Assembly (NCBI GenBank): GCA_033764055.1
Contig: JANRJI010000145.1
Coordinates: forward strand, 1 to 64,000
Direction: 5' to 3'
From: Ga0077555 sp033764055
Lineage (GTDB): Bacteria; Pseudomonadota; Alphaproteobacteria; Rhizobiales; Hyphomicrobiaceae
Length of the DNA: 64,000 nt
Below, piece by piece: positions 44,507-53,015 of this stretch. Position numbers and translations under genes: made by a program. The first letter of the stretch is position 1. Every line of letters begins with the position of its first letter. The notes beneath the pieces are model-generated. The model saw only the letters and a list, made by a program, of their open reading frames with translations, searched no databases and had not been told where the DNA came from.

Positions 44507-45610
44507 CTACTTCTTCGGCCAGTAGTGGTCGGCCGCCAGGCTGTACGCCGGATAGTAGAAGCGCTTGGCTGGCACAGAGACGGAGGCCCACTTCTTCTGG
44601 CTCTCCCAAACTTCCTTGAAGACCGGGTTCTTCTCGCTCTCGCGCGCGACGATCTTATCCCAGGCCGCCAAGAATTCCTTGTGCACTTCGGCCGGCGTCT
44701 CCTTGACGTTTACACCGTGCTTCGAGCGGAACTCCTCGAGGGCTTCGGCATTCTGCCGCTGCCACTTCGCCCACCATGTGAACATGGTTTCGGTCGCAGC
44801 GGCTTTCATGATTTCCTGGTCGGTCTTGCTGAGGCTGTTCCAGGTATCCTTGTTGATCAGCAGCTCACCGATCGAGACGTTCTCGTGCAGCGACGGAGCG
44901 TAGTGGTACTTCCAGATGGTCTGGAAACCGAACCTCAGGTCCTCGATGCCACCGACCCACTCGGCGCAGTCGATGGTGCCGCGCTCGGCGGCCGGCATGA
45001 TCTCGCCGCCGGCCATGTTAACCGTGCGCATGCCCATCTCGTTGAAGATCTCGGCAGCAAGGCCCGTCTGCCGGCACTTCTGGCCCTTGAAGTCGGCCAG
45101 AGTATTGATTTCCTTCTTGAACCAGCCGAGCGCCTGCGGGCTCGACGGAAGGATGTTCAACACCACGACGTTCAGCTTCAGCGTGTCCTGGTAGAACTTG
45201 TTGTACATGTCCAGACCGCCGCCGTGCCACATCCAGGACATGTAGTCCATGTGATCCATGCCGAGCGGTCCGCCGGGGCCGCCGGAGAAAAGGATCGCGG
45301 CCTTATTCTTTCCGGTCCAGTACCCGGCCCAGGTATGTGCGCCGTCGATGACCTTCTTGTGCGTGGCGTCGAGGACCTCGAAAGCGGGCACGACCTGGCC
45401 GGCTGGCATCGCCTCGACCTTGACACGGCCTTGCGTCAGTTCCTCGGTACGCTTGGCGAACTGAGTGAAGTTCTCATAGAGCGTCAACGATGCAGGCCAG
45501 GACGCCTGCATCTTCAACGTCTTCTGTTGGGCGGCTGCGGGGCCCGCCAGGGCCAGCGCCGCCGTCAGCGCGAGCGCCGACGCAACGCCCCGGTTGAAGA
45601 GATGCAACAT
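44507..45610 (-). CDS. dctP: TRAP transporter receptor, TakP-like (third system)
   Basis: A 367-residue periplasmic receptor with signal peptide ending LAGPAAAQQ and a GGGAGGA site. Segments DGAHTWAGYWTGKNKAAILF, QKCRQTGLAAEIFNEMG and PAAERGTIDCAEWVGG are characteristic of the TakP/keto-acid branch of DctP receptors. It should feed the long-form permease below. Substrate is therefore possibly a keto or hydroxy acid (inference). Confidence 0.94.
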   Translation of the reverse strand: MLHLFNRGVASALALTAALALAGPAAAQQKTLKMQASWPASLTLYENFTQFAKRTEELTQGRVKVEAMPAGQVVPAFEVLDATHKKVIDGAHTWAGYWTGKNKAAILFSGGPGGPLGMDHMDYMSWMWHGGGLDMYNKFYQDTLKLNVVVLNILPSSPQALGWFKKEINTLADFKGQKCRQTGLAAEIFNEMGMRTVNMAGGEIMPAAERGTIDCAEWVGGIEDLRFGFQTIWKYHYAPSLHENVSIGELLINKDTWNSLSKTDQEIMKAAATETMFTWWAKWQRQNAEALEEFRSKHGVNVKETPAEVHKEFLAAWDKIVARESEKNPVFKEVWESQKKWASVSVPAKRFYYPAYSLAADHYWPKK

Positions 45611-45806
45611 TGAATTCCTCCCTTAGGCTAGTCCGGATGACTGCACTCAGCACAGGCGCTCGTCGTGGTCAATCGTCGGCGGTGCCGCAACGGCCAATCT
45701 CTCGCACTCGCCCTGTCGGCGCCGGAACGGATGCGGGAGGGTAGGTGACGGTTGCCGCCGGTGCTGCCTATAGTTCAAGCCAACAACGACTTGCTGGGGA
45801 ACCGCG

Positions 45807-46745
45807 ATGCCGACACTCGCTGCCACTGCATTGCTCGACCGCATGAGCGGGAAGCGCGCCGACCAGGCCTGGGTCGACGCTCAGAAGGCAGCCGAGACGG
45901 CCCGCTTCCTCATGCTGACCGACCTGAAGCCGGTGGTGGTGGTGGCGAGCCCGGATCGCACCGCCGCCCTGAAATGGCTGACGCGGGCCGAGGTGACGCG
46001 GCTCGGGCTGCCGGACGAGGGCGCGCTCTTCCTCGGCGTGTCGCGCGACAAGTCCATTCCGCACTTCGCGATCGCGCTGACCGAGCACCAGTTGCGCACC
46101 ATCGCCGGCGCGGCCGAGATGCTGCGTCCTGCCGTCGACCTGCGCTCCCTCGCCATGCAGGGCTCGCTCACGCCCGACGAGCAGTCGCTCGCGGGAAAGG
46201 CCCGTGCGCTGGCGCAGTGGCACGAGAACGCGCGCTGCTGCGGCAAGTGCGGCTCGACCACGCTGGTCAAGGACGGCGGCTGGCGGCGCAAGTGCTGGGG
46301 CTGCGGCCTCGACTGGTTTCCGCGCACCGATCCGGTCGTCATCATGCTGGTGACCGACGGTGAGCGCTGCATCCTCGCCCACGAGTATCGCTACGCCAAC
46401 AAGATGTATTCGACGCTGGCCGGCTTCCTCGAGCCCGGCGAGGATATCGAGCACGCCGTGCGCCGAGAGGTGCTGGAGGAGGTCAACATCAAGGTAGGCC
46501 GCGTCGACTATTTCCGCAGCCAGCCGTGGCCGTTCCCGCACTCGTTGATGCTGGGATGCATCGCACACGCGGAGACGACCGACATCACGGTCGACAAGGC
46601 GGAGCTCGCCGAGGCTCGCTGGTTCACCCGCGAGGAGGCGAAGGCCATGCTCGACGGCGCCCACCCCGAGGGCCTGACCGCGCCCGGCAGGCACGCCATC
46701 GCCCACGTCCTGGTCAAGGCGTTCATCGAGGGCAAGACGGGGTAG
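45807..46745 (+). CDS. nudC: NAD(P)H/NAD pyrophosphatase, Nudix family
   Basis: A 312-residue NudC. A zinc ribbon (CCGKCGSTTLV and RKCWGCGLDW) precedes the Nudix box GFLEPGEDIEHAVRREVLEE and the NudC-specific SQPWPFPHSLM. It hydrolyses NAD(H) to NMN and AMP and can remove NAD caps from RNA. A GGGGA lies upstream of the ATG. The gene is divergent from dctP of the third TRAP system. Confidence 0.95.
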   Translation: MPTLAATALLDRMSGKRADQAWVDAQKAAETARFLMLTDLKPVVVVASPDRTAALKWLTRAEVTRLGLPDEGALFLGVSRDKSIPHFAIALTEHQLRTIAGAAEMLRPAVDLRSLAMQGSLTPDEQSLAGKARALAQWHENARCCGKCGSTTLVKDGGWRRKCWGCGLDWFPRTDPVVIMLVTDGERCILAHEYRYANKMYSTLAGFLEPGEDIEHAVRREVLEEVNIKVGRVDYFRSQPWPFPHSLMLGCIAHAETTDITVDKAELAEARWFTREEAKAMLDGAHPEGLTAPGRHAIAHVLVKAFIEGKTG

Positions 46746-46860
46746 CCGGCGGCGCATGACGGAGGGCCGCTCGCGGACAGCGCCGACGGCGTCCGTGTCC
46801 CGGTTGCCATGCGCGCGCGGATGGTTGAGGCTCGGTGGTAACGCCGTTACGGGGACATTC

Positions 46861-47926
46861 ATGCCTGCAAGCTACGCCGCCCACAGGGGCCAGCTCAAAG
46901 CCATCCTGCTCGCCTGGGGAATGCCGGAGGACAACGCCGAGATCACGGCCGAGGTGCTGGCCTGGTCGGACCTGCACGGGGTCGACAGCCACGGCATCTC
47001 GATGATCCCGACCTACGACAACCTTCGGCGCAGGGGCCGCGCCAGCATGGACGCGCGCCCGCGGATCGTCTCCGAGACGCCCGTCTCGGCAGTGGTCGAC
47101 GGCGGGGGGCGGACTCGGTCACGTGCCGGCGCATTTCGCCATGTCGACGGCAATCGCCAAGGCCAAGACCGTCGGCATGGCAGCCGCCGTCGTGCGAGCC
47201 TCGGCACATTTCGGCGCCGCCGGCTTCTATACCCTGATGGCGGCGAAGGCCGGCCTCGTCGGCATGGCGTGCACGTCGGCCTCGGGCATCCAGGTGGCGC
47301 CGACGTTCGGCAAGCAGGCGCGGCTCGGCACCGATCCCTGGTCGTTCGCCGCCCCATCCGCGGACGGCGTGCCGTTCCTGCTCGACATGGCGACGACCAC
47401 GGTTGCCGCAGGCCGCATCCGCAACAAGGCGAACGAAGGCCTGCCGACGCCCGACGGCTGGGTGCTGGATGCGCAAGGCCGGCCATCCAACGACCCGCTC
47501 GTCGCCAAGGAGAAGGGCGGCTTCCTGACCTCGCTCGGCGGCTCGCCGGAGAATTCGAGCTACAAGGGCTACGGCCTCGCGGTGATGGTGAACATTCTCG
47601 CCTCGTGCCTCTCGGGGGCGACGCTGATCACCGATCCCGAGCATACGAAAAAGCCCGTCGGCCAGGACATCGGCCATTTCTTCATGGCCATCGACCCGAC
47701 GATCTTCCGCGGCGCCGGGGCATTCGAGGCCGACGTGGCGTCGTTTCTCGGCGCTCTCCGGGCCACGACCCCGATGGACCCGACGCAACCGGTGATGGTG
47801 GCCGGTGACCCGCAGTGGAAGCTGGCCGAGGCGCGCATGCGAGACGGCATTCCCGTCGGCGCCGGATTGATGCGTCAGGTCCGCCAGATCGCGCAGGCCG
47901 CCGCAGCGCCGTGGCTCCTGGATTGA
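46861..47926 (+). pseudogene. Ldh-family (malate/lactate/ureidoglycolate) dehydrogenase, frameshifted
   Basis: The N-terminal part (MPASYAAHRGQLKAIL and WSDLHGVDSHGISMIPTYD) is in one frame to about 47110; the rest (GLGHVPAHFAMSTAIAKAK, then ASAHFGAAGFYTLMAAKAG and beyond) continues in another. Restoring GGA-CTC-GGT requires removing one base at the G-run 47104-47110. Both halves are otherwise intact, so this is either a recent mutation or a read error. The family oxidises 2-hydroxy acids with NAD(P). If functional it could serve the nearby TRAP system. Confidence 0.88.
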
Positions 47927-47937
47927 GGTCCGGCGAA

Positions 47938-47972
47938 CCCCGGCCGGCTCGGCACCGGGAGCTCGGCCGGGA
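47938..47972. terminator. Imperfect hairpin between convergent genes
   Basis: CCCCGGCCGGCTC pairs with GAGCTCGGCCGGGA with one bulge, between the ends of the Ldh-family gene and yghU. Confidence 0.35.
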
Positions 47973-47995
47973 CCGTCTGATGCCGGGGTCGCAAC

Positions 47996-48871
47996 CTACT
48001 CTTTCGCCACCTTGTCCTGCGTCCTCGTCTCGAAGTCCGAGGCCTCGTGGCGCTCGTGGAGCTGGCTCGACGGCTCCCCCTGGATGCGATTGACCATGCG
48101 GCCGCGCTTGACGGCCGGTCGGCCAGCGATGGCATCGGTCCAGCGCTGCACGTTCTTGTAGCTCTGCACGTCGAGGAACTCTCCGGCGCCGTAGAGCAGA
48201 CCCTTCGACAAGGCGCCATACCAGGGCCAGATGGCCATGTCGGCGATCGAGTACTCGTCGCCGGCCATGTAGGCGTTGACGGCGAGATGACGGTCGAGCA
48301 CGTCGAGCTGGCGCTTCGTCTCCATGGCGAAACGATTGATCGGGTACTCCCATTTCGCAGGCGCATAGGCGTAAAAGTGGCCGAAGCCACCGCCGAGATA
48401 AGGCGCGCTGCCCATCTGCCAGAACAGCCAGTTGAGCGCCTCGGTGCGCTTGGCCGGGTCCTTCGGCAGAAAGGCGCCGAATTTCTCGGCAAGATGGAGC
48501 AGGATCGCGCCGGACTCGAACACGCGCAGTGGCTTGGCCGGGTTGCTGCGGTCGAGCAGCGCCGGAATCTTGGAGTTGGGGTTCACGGCCACGAAGCCGC
48601 TGCCGAACTGGTCACCGTTGCCGATGCGGATCAGCCAGGCATCGTACTCGGCGCCCTGGTGACCGGTGGCGAGCAGCTCCTCGAGCATGACCGTCACTTT
48701 GACGCCGTTCGGCGTGCCCTGCGAGTAGAGCTGCATCGGGTGTCGGCCAACGGGGAGCTCCTTGTCGTGCGTCGCGCCGGCGACGGGCCGATTGATGTTG
48801 GCGAAGCGGCCACCGCTCGCCTTGTCCCAGACCCAGACCTTCGGCGGCGTGTACTCGTTGTCGGTGCTCAT
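47996..48871 (-). CDS. yghU: Glutathione-dependent disulfide-bond oxidoreductase
   Basis: A 291-residue glutathione-transferase-fold protein of the YghU/Nu class. The N-terminus EYTPPKVWVWDKASGGRFAN and IAGATHDKELPVG-like stretch are diagnostic; NPNSKIPALLD and FESGAILLHLAE are GSH-site segments. It reduces organic disulfides with two GSH. Two ATGs are possible; the second is chosen because GGAGAG sits six bases before it. Confidence 0.94.
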   Translation of the reverse strand: MSTDNEYTPPKVWVWDKASGGRFANINRPVAGATHDKELPVGRHPMQLYSQGTPNGVKVTVMLEELLATGHQGAEYDAWLIRIGNGDQFGSGFVAVNPNSKIPALLDRSNPAKPLRVFESGAILLHLAEKFGAFLPKDPAKRTEALNWLFWQMGSAPYLGGGFGHFYAYAPAKWEYPINRFAMETKRQLDVLDRHLAVNAYMAGDEYSIADMAIWPWYGALSKGLLYGAGEFLDVQSYKNVQRWTDAIAGRPAVKRGRMVNRIQGEPSSQLHERHEASDFETRTQDKVAKE

Positions 48872-49153
48872 GCCCATCTCTCCGTTTCTGACGACGCGGG
48901 CGCGCCGCGATGTGTCAAGCCTAACACGCCGCTCGGCTGCAACAGAACTGCCACTCCTGGCGAGGGGGCCTGTCGCCCGCCCTGTCCTCCATCAGGAGGC
49001 TGATTTGCCAGAAGGCCTCCGTCGGGCTTAGCTGTCGGTCGAATTGGAGCCCATGCCCCGGGTCGTCGACGGCTCGGCCCGGCTCATCGCGAGAGCGCCT
49101 CATCGGAGCTTCGGCTGGGGCGCAATGCAACCGGAAATGCCAGGAGCATAACC

Positions 49154-50326
49154 ATGCAGTCGGGCCGTATCGTCTTCGGAAGGATGGAAGAGGTCATCTA
49201 CGGCAAGCCGGCTGCGGAGGCGGTGGCTTCCTTTGCGCAGCAGGCAGGTGCGACGCGCGTCCTGCTGATGGTCAGCGGCACGCTGAGCCGCGACACCGAC
49301 GAGATCGCCAAGGTGCAGGCCGCGCTCGGCAACAGGACGGCCGGCATTTTCGCCGCCATGCCGCCGCACACCCCCCGTGCCGCCGTCATCGCGGCGACCG
49401 AGGCCGCCCGCAAGGCGAATGCCGATCTGATCGTCACCGTCGGGGGCGGCTCGATCACCGACGGGGCCAAGGCGGTGCAGCTCTGCCTCGCCAATGCCAT
49501 CACGTCGCCCGAGGCGATGGACGGGCTCAGGCCCGTCAAGGGCGCTGACGGCGTCGTCGGCCCTCCACCGGGCCTGAAGCCGCCGGCCGTCCGACAGATC
49601 ACGGTGCCAACCACGCTGTCGGCCGGCGAGTTCAGCGCGATCTCGGGCGTGACGGACGAGCGGACGAGGACGAAGGAGCTCTTCCGTCATCCCGGCATCA
49701 TGCCGCAGGCCGTCATCCTCGATCCGGCGGTCACTGTGCACACGCCAGAGTGGCTGTGGCTGTCGACCGGTGTCCGAGCGGTCGACCACTGCGTCGAAGG
49801 CATCTGCTCGAATGAGGCGAACCCCTATGGCGACGGGCAGGCGCTGAAGGGGCTTGCACTCCTGGCCACCGGCATGCCGCGCGTCAAGGCGAACTCAGGG
49901 GATCTGGATGCGCGTCTCGACTGCCAGATCGGGGCCTGGCTTTCGATGGGGCCACTCGCCTCGGGGGTGCCGATGGGCGCCAGCCACGGCATCGGCTATG
50001 TGCTCGGCGCCGCCTTCGATGTACCGCACGGTCATACGTCTTGCATCATGCTGCCGGCGGTCATGCGATGGAACAAGCCTGTCAATGCGGCACGGCAGAC
50101 ACTCGTCGCGACGGCCATGGGCGCGTCCGGCCAGGAGGCGGGCGATGTCCTCGACCGGTTCATCGGCGGTCTCGGCATGCCGCGCAGCCTCACCGCCGTG
50201 AAGATCGGCCGCGACAGCTTCGAGATGATCGCCAAGGGAGCCATGGGCACGCCCTGGGTGCCGCGCAATCCGAGACCGATCGCTGGCCCTGAGCAGGTCA
50301 TGGAGATTCTGGAGCTCGCGGCCTGA
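49154..50326 (+). CDS. Iron-containing alcohol dehydrogenase
   Basis: A 390-residue group III dehydrogenase resembling maleylacetate reductases. NAD-binding VTVGGGSITDGAKAV, metal-site histidines in STGVRAVDHCVEGICS and MGASHGIGYVLGAAFDVPHG. AGGAG precedes the ATG. It is 89 bases upstream of an HMGL-like gene on the same strand. Substrate unknown. Confidence 0.93.
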   Translation: MQSGRIVFGRMEEVIYGKPAAEAVASFAQQAGATRVLLMVSGTLSRDTDEIAKVQAALGNRTAGIFAAMPPHTPRAAVIAATEAARKANADLIVTVGGGSITDGAKAVQLCLANAITSPEAMDGLRPVKGADGVVGPPPGLKPPAVRQITVPTTLSAGEFSAISGVTDERTRTKELFRHPGIMPQAVILDPAVTVHTPEWLWLSTGVRAVDHCVEGICSNEANPYGDGQALKGLALLATGMPRVKANSGDLDARLDCQIGAWLSMGPLASGVPMGASHGIGYVLGAAFDVPHGHTSCIMLPAVMRWNKPVNAARQTLVATAMGASGQEAGDVLDRFIGGLGMPRSLTAVKIGRDSFEMIAKGAMGTPWVPRNPRPIAGPEQVMEILELAA

Positions 50327-50414
50327 ATCACATGACCGAGCCGCCGACCGGGCACTGGCCGTGGTGGCGCCGCCCCAGGCCCGTGCCTGCATTCGATCGC
50401 AGGAAGGAACCACC

Positions 50415-51353
50415 ATGCTCCGCCTCCCCGATAGCGTCACGATCGTCGACGTCGCCGCTCGCGACGGCATCCAGAGCTTTCCGCGGGCCGTCGACACGGC
50501 GACCAAGATCGCGATCGTCGACCGGCTCTCGGCTACCGGCCTCCCCGTGATCGAGGTGACGGGCTTCGCCCACCCGCGAGTCATTCCAAATCTTGCCGAT
50601 GCCGAGGAGGTCTGCGAGCGCATCGCCCGCCGGCCGGGCGTCGTGTATCGGGGGCTCGTTCCCAATGCGCGCGGCGCCGAGCGCGGCGTCAGGACGTGCC
50701 TCGACGAGATGCTGGGGCTCATCACGGTCAGCGAGGCCTATCAACGGAAGAACCAGAACATGACGGTGGCGCAGGGCGTCGACGCAGCGATCGCCGCGTT
50801 CCGCGTCGCTGACAAGGCCGGCAAGCGTTGGGTGATGGCCCTCGGCATGTCGATGTGGTGCGCCTACGAGGGTCGGATCGCGCCGGAGCGCGTGCTCGAC
50901 CTGATCGATCGGTTCCGCAATGCCGGCATGAGGCGGTTCTACCTCGCCGGCAGCCTCGGCATGGAGGATCCGCGGCAGGTGTCGGAGCTGTTCAGCCGGG
51001 TGCTCGACCGCCACGCAGACATCGAGGTGGGATTCCATGTGCACAACCTCGCCGGCACTGGCATGGCCAACGTGCTCGCCGCGATCGATGCCGGGGCCTC
51101 ATTCATCGAGGGGGCAATCTGTGGCATCGGCGGCGGCATCGCGATGCCCAGCACGGTGGGCTCCGTCGGCAATCTCGCCACCGAGGACATTGTGCACATG
51201 ATGAACGAGATGGGCGTCGCCACCGGCGTCGAGACGGCCGAGATCGCGTCGGCGGCCCGCGACGTGGCCCGGCTGCTCGACATCGAGGCCGCCAGCCATA
51301 CTGCCCGCATCGGCACGCGGACCGACGTCATGGCGGCGGGCCAGCATTTCTGA
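50415..51353 (+). CDS. HMG-CoA lyase-like TIM-barrel protein
   Basis: A 312-residue DRE-TIM metallolyase-family protein. R16-D17 (VAARDGIQSF) and H208, H210 (GFHVHNLAGTG) are the metal and general-base residues. The loop that carries the catalytic cysteine in HMG-CoA lyase reads CGIGGGIAMPST here, with glycine 241 at the cysteine position, so cleavage of HMG-CoA itself is doubtful. The start ATG follows AGGAAGGA. It probably cleaves a related hydroxyacyl compound. Confidence 0.9.
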   Translation: MLRLPDSVTIVDVAARDGIQSFPRAVDTATKIAIVDRLSATGLPVIEVTGFAHPRVIPNLADAEEVCERIARRPGVVYRGLVPNARGAERGVRTCLDEMLGLITVSEAYQRKNQNMTVAQGVDAAIAAFRVADKAGKRWVMALGMSMWCAYEGRIAPERVLDLIDRFRNAGMRRFYLAGSLGMEDPRQVSELFSRVLDRHADIEVGFHVHNLAGTGMANVLAAIDAGASFIEGAICGIGGGIAMPSTVGSVGNLATEDIVHMMNEMGVATGVETAEIASAARDVARLLDIEAASHTARIGTRTDVMAAGQHF

Positions 51354-51491
51354 GGCCGTGGCGGCGTGCCTTGAGGCTGCCAGAATCCGATCGATTCTAT
51401 GGCTGTGACGTGTCGGCATCGTGCCGATTTCCACCGTTCAGGGGTTGCCACGGGCCACGATCGTGGCTAGATGCGTCAGTGAAGTTGGTAG

Positions 51492-51516
51492 GCAGGCTCG
51501 GGGGACACGAGCCTGC
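51492..51516 (+). terminator. Hairpin after the HMGL-like gene
   Basis: A 9-base perfect stem (GCAGGCTCG) with a 7-base loop in the 205-base gap. No T-run. Confidence 0.35.
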
Positions 51517-51558
51517 AGACGGTCACCAGTCGACCGTGTGTGATTGGGGGATTTCGCC

Positions 51559-51801
51559 GTGCTCATCCGGTATGCAGCCGCGCTGTCGCTGGCCTTGCTC
51601 GTGTCTGGTTGCGCGAGCGAGGCACCGCCGATCTCGAGCTTCACCACGACCTCCGCCCTGGCTATCACCACACCGACCCCGGCGTTCGCCAGCGAGGCGC
51701 AGGCCACCTATCGCAAGACCATGTCGGATCGCGTTCTCACGGCGATCGCGCTCGAGCGCGTTACCGGCTTGAAGCCCGATCCCGCCCGACTCGTGAAATA
51801 A
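51559..51801 (+). CDS. Small lipoprotein
   Basis: An 80-residue protein from a GTG behind GGGGGA. The N-terminus MLIRYAAALSLALLVSGC is a lipoprotein signal with lipobox LVSGC. The remainder has no recognised domain. Confidence 0.7.
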   Translation: MLIRYAAALSLALLVSGCASEAPPISSFTTTSALAITTPTPAFASEAQATYRKTMSDRVLTAIALERVTGLKPDPARLVK

Positions 51802-51813
51802 TCGCCTGAACCT

Positions 51814-52061
51814 TTGCTGGTGTGTCATTGCCTGGATTGCCAGAAATCCAGGCGGATCGGCATTCGCCGAGGACCCAAATCGCTTTCCTGCAGGCAGGTA
51901 GCCTCGACGATCCGAGCATCTTTAAGCCGGCCGCTGAGGTGTTCACGTGTCGAGCCGGAGCCGACGCCAAGCCGATCGAGGGCGCGGCGAGGTTCGGAAA
52001 GGGCCCGCCCGCCAACATCGTTGGCCCGATCGCGCAAGCTCATTTCGCCGGTCGTGGCTAA
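51814..52061 (+). pseudogene. Decayed GFA (glutathione-dependent formaldehyde-activating) family gene
   Basis: Two pieces of a GFA/CENP-V-type protein remain in different frames. The first is VCHCLDCQKS with the zinc motif, and after a large internal loss the second is IAFLQAGSLDDPSIFKPAAE followed by VFTCRAGADA. The middle of the domain, including the central zinc cysteines, is missing. It cannot make a working protein. Confidence 0.8.
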
Positions 52062-52074
52062 CGCCGGACCGGCC

Positions 52075-52887
52075 TCATTTCCCGGGCCGCCACCCGAGCC
52101 ACTCGCTGATGCCCCGCCCCATCACCCATTCCATGTCCGCAGCGGGAATCCACGCTTGGTGATCGCGGAACGCCGAGACGCACTCGCCCCATGAGCAGGG
52201 CATCCGCGTGATATCCGTGCCCCAGAACATGCGGCGCGGGCCGAAGGCGTCGTAGATCGCCTTGTAGTGCTTGGTGAGCCTCGTAAACGGATAGTTGTCG
52301 GTGATGTATTGCGGCCCGCCAGTCACCTTGACGGCGATGTTCAAGTGCCGCGCCAGCTTGACCACCTCTGGAAGCGTGACGAAGGCCGCATCGTCCTTGT
52401 TGCCACGCGCCACGCCGAAGTGGTCAACGATCAGCTTGAGGCCTGGATGGCGGGCGGCGATCTCACCCACCAGCGGCAGGAACTCGCCGGCGAGCAATGC
52501 GATCGGCACGCCGTGCCTCTCCGCGGCCGGCCACAGCCAGTCCATGGTGCCGTCCGTCGGCCACGATTTCATGTGCGGCTGCAGAAAAGTGTACCGAAGA
52601 CCCACCACACCCGGCTGATCGAGCCAAGTGGCGATCTCCCCGCGCCGCTCCGGCTGGTCGAGCGGAATGCGTCCCAGGATGGCGAAGCGATCGGGATAGG
52701 CCTTCACGGCGTCGAGTGCCTGCCTGTGGGAGGCGTCGTCCCAGCTCGGCGGATGCAGGATCGCACCATGCACTCCCGCCGAATCCATATCCCGTATGGC
52801 CTCGTCGAGCAGGTATGGCGTCGTGCGATGCGGCGCTACGACGTGTCCCTTGGTCCAGAGGTGGATCTGGGCGTCGATGATGCGCAT
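52075..52887 (-). CDS. Amidohydrolase family (TIM-barrel) metal hydrolase
   Basis: A 270-residue protein of the Amidohydro_2 family. Metal-binding start IIDAQIHLWTKG (DxQxH variant), KLIVDHFGVARG and RMFWGTDITRMP. Related enzymes hydrolyse lactones or decarboxylate aromatic acids. It is divergent from hrpB. Confidence 0.88.
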   Translation of the reverse strand: MRIIDAQIHLWTKGHVVAPHRTTPYLLDEAIRDMDSAGVHGAILHPPSWDDASHRQALDAVKAYPDRFAILGRIPLDQPERRGEIATWLDQPGVVGLRYTFLQPHMKSWPTDGTMDWLWPAAERHGVPIALLAGEFLPLVGEIAARHPGLKLIVDHFGVARGNKDDAAFVTLPEVVKLARHLNIAVKVTGGPQYITDNYPFTRLTKHYKAIYDAFGPRRMFWGTDITRMPCSWGECVSAFRDHQAWIPAADMEWVMGRGISEWLGWRPGK

Positions 52888-53015
52888 GGGCGTCGCTCCT
52901 CTTGACAGATCGAGGCGTGGTCTGGCGGGTGTCGCGCCAGCAGGGTGCGCGGCACCCCCGTTGGCGCATGGAGCCGCACCGGCCGACGCGCGCCGCCCAG
53001 AAGGATACTCCGAGA

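Noticed and set aside
51831..51852. An 8-base hairpin (CCTGGATT) considered as a terminator for the lipoprotein gene
   Set aside because: It lies inside the decayed GFA gene and is short, so chance or former coding sequence explains it.
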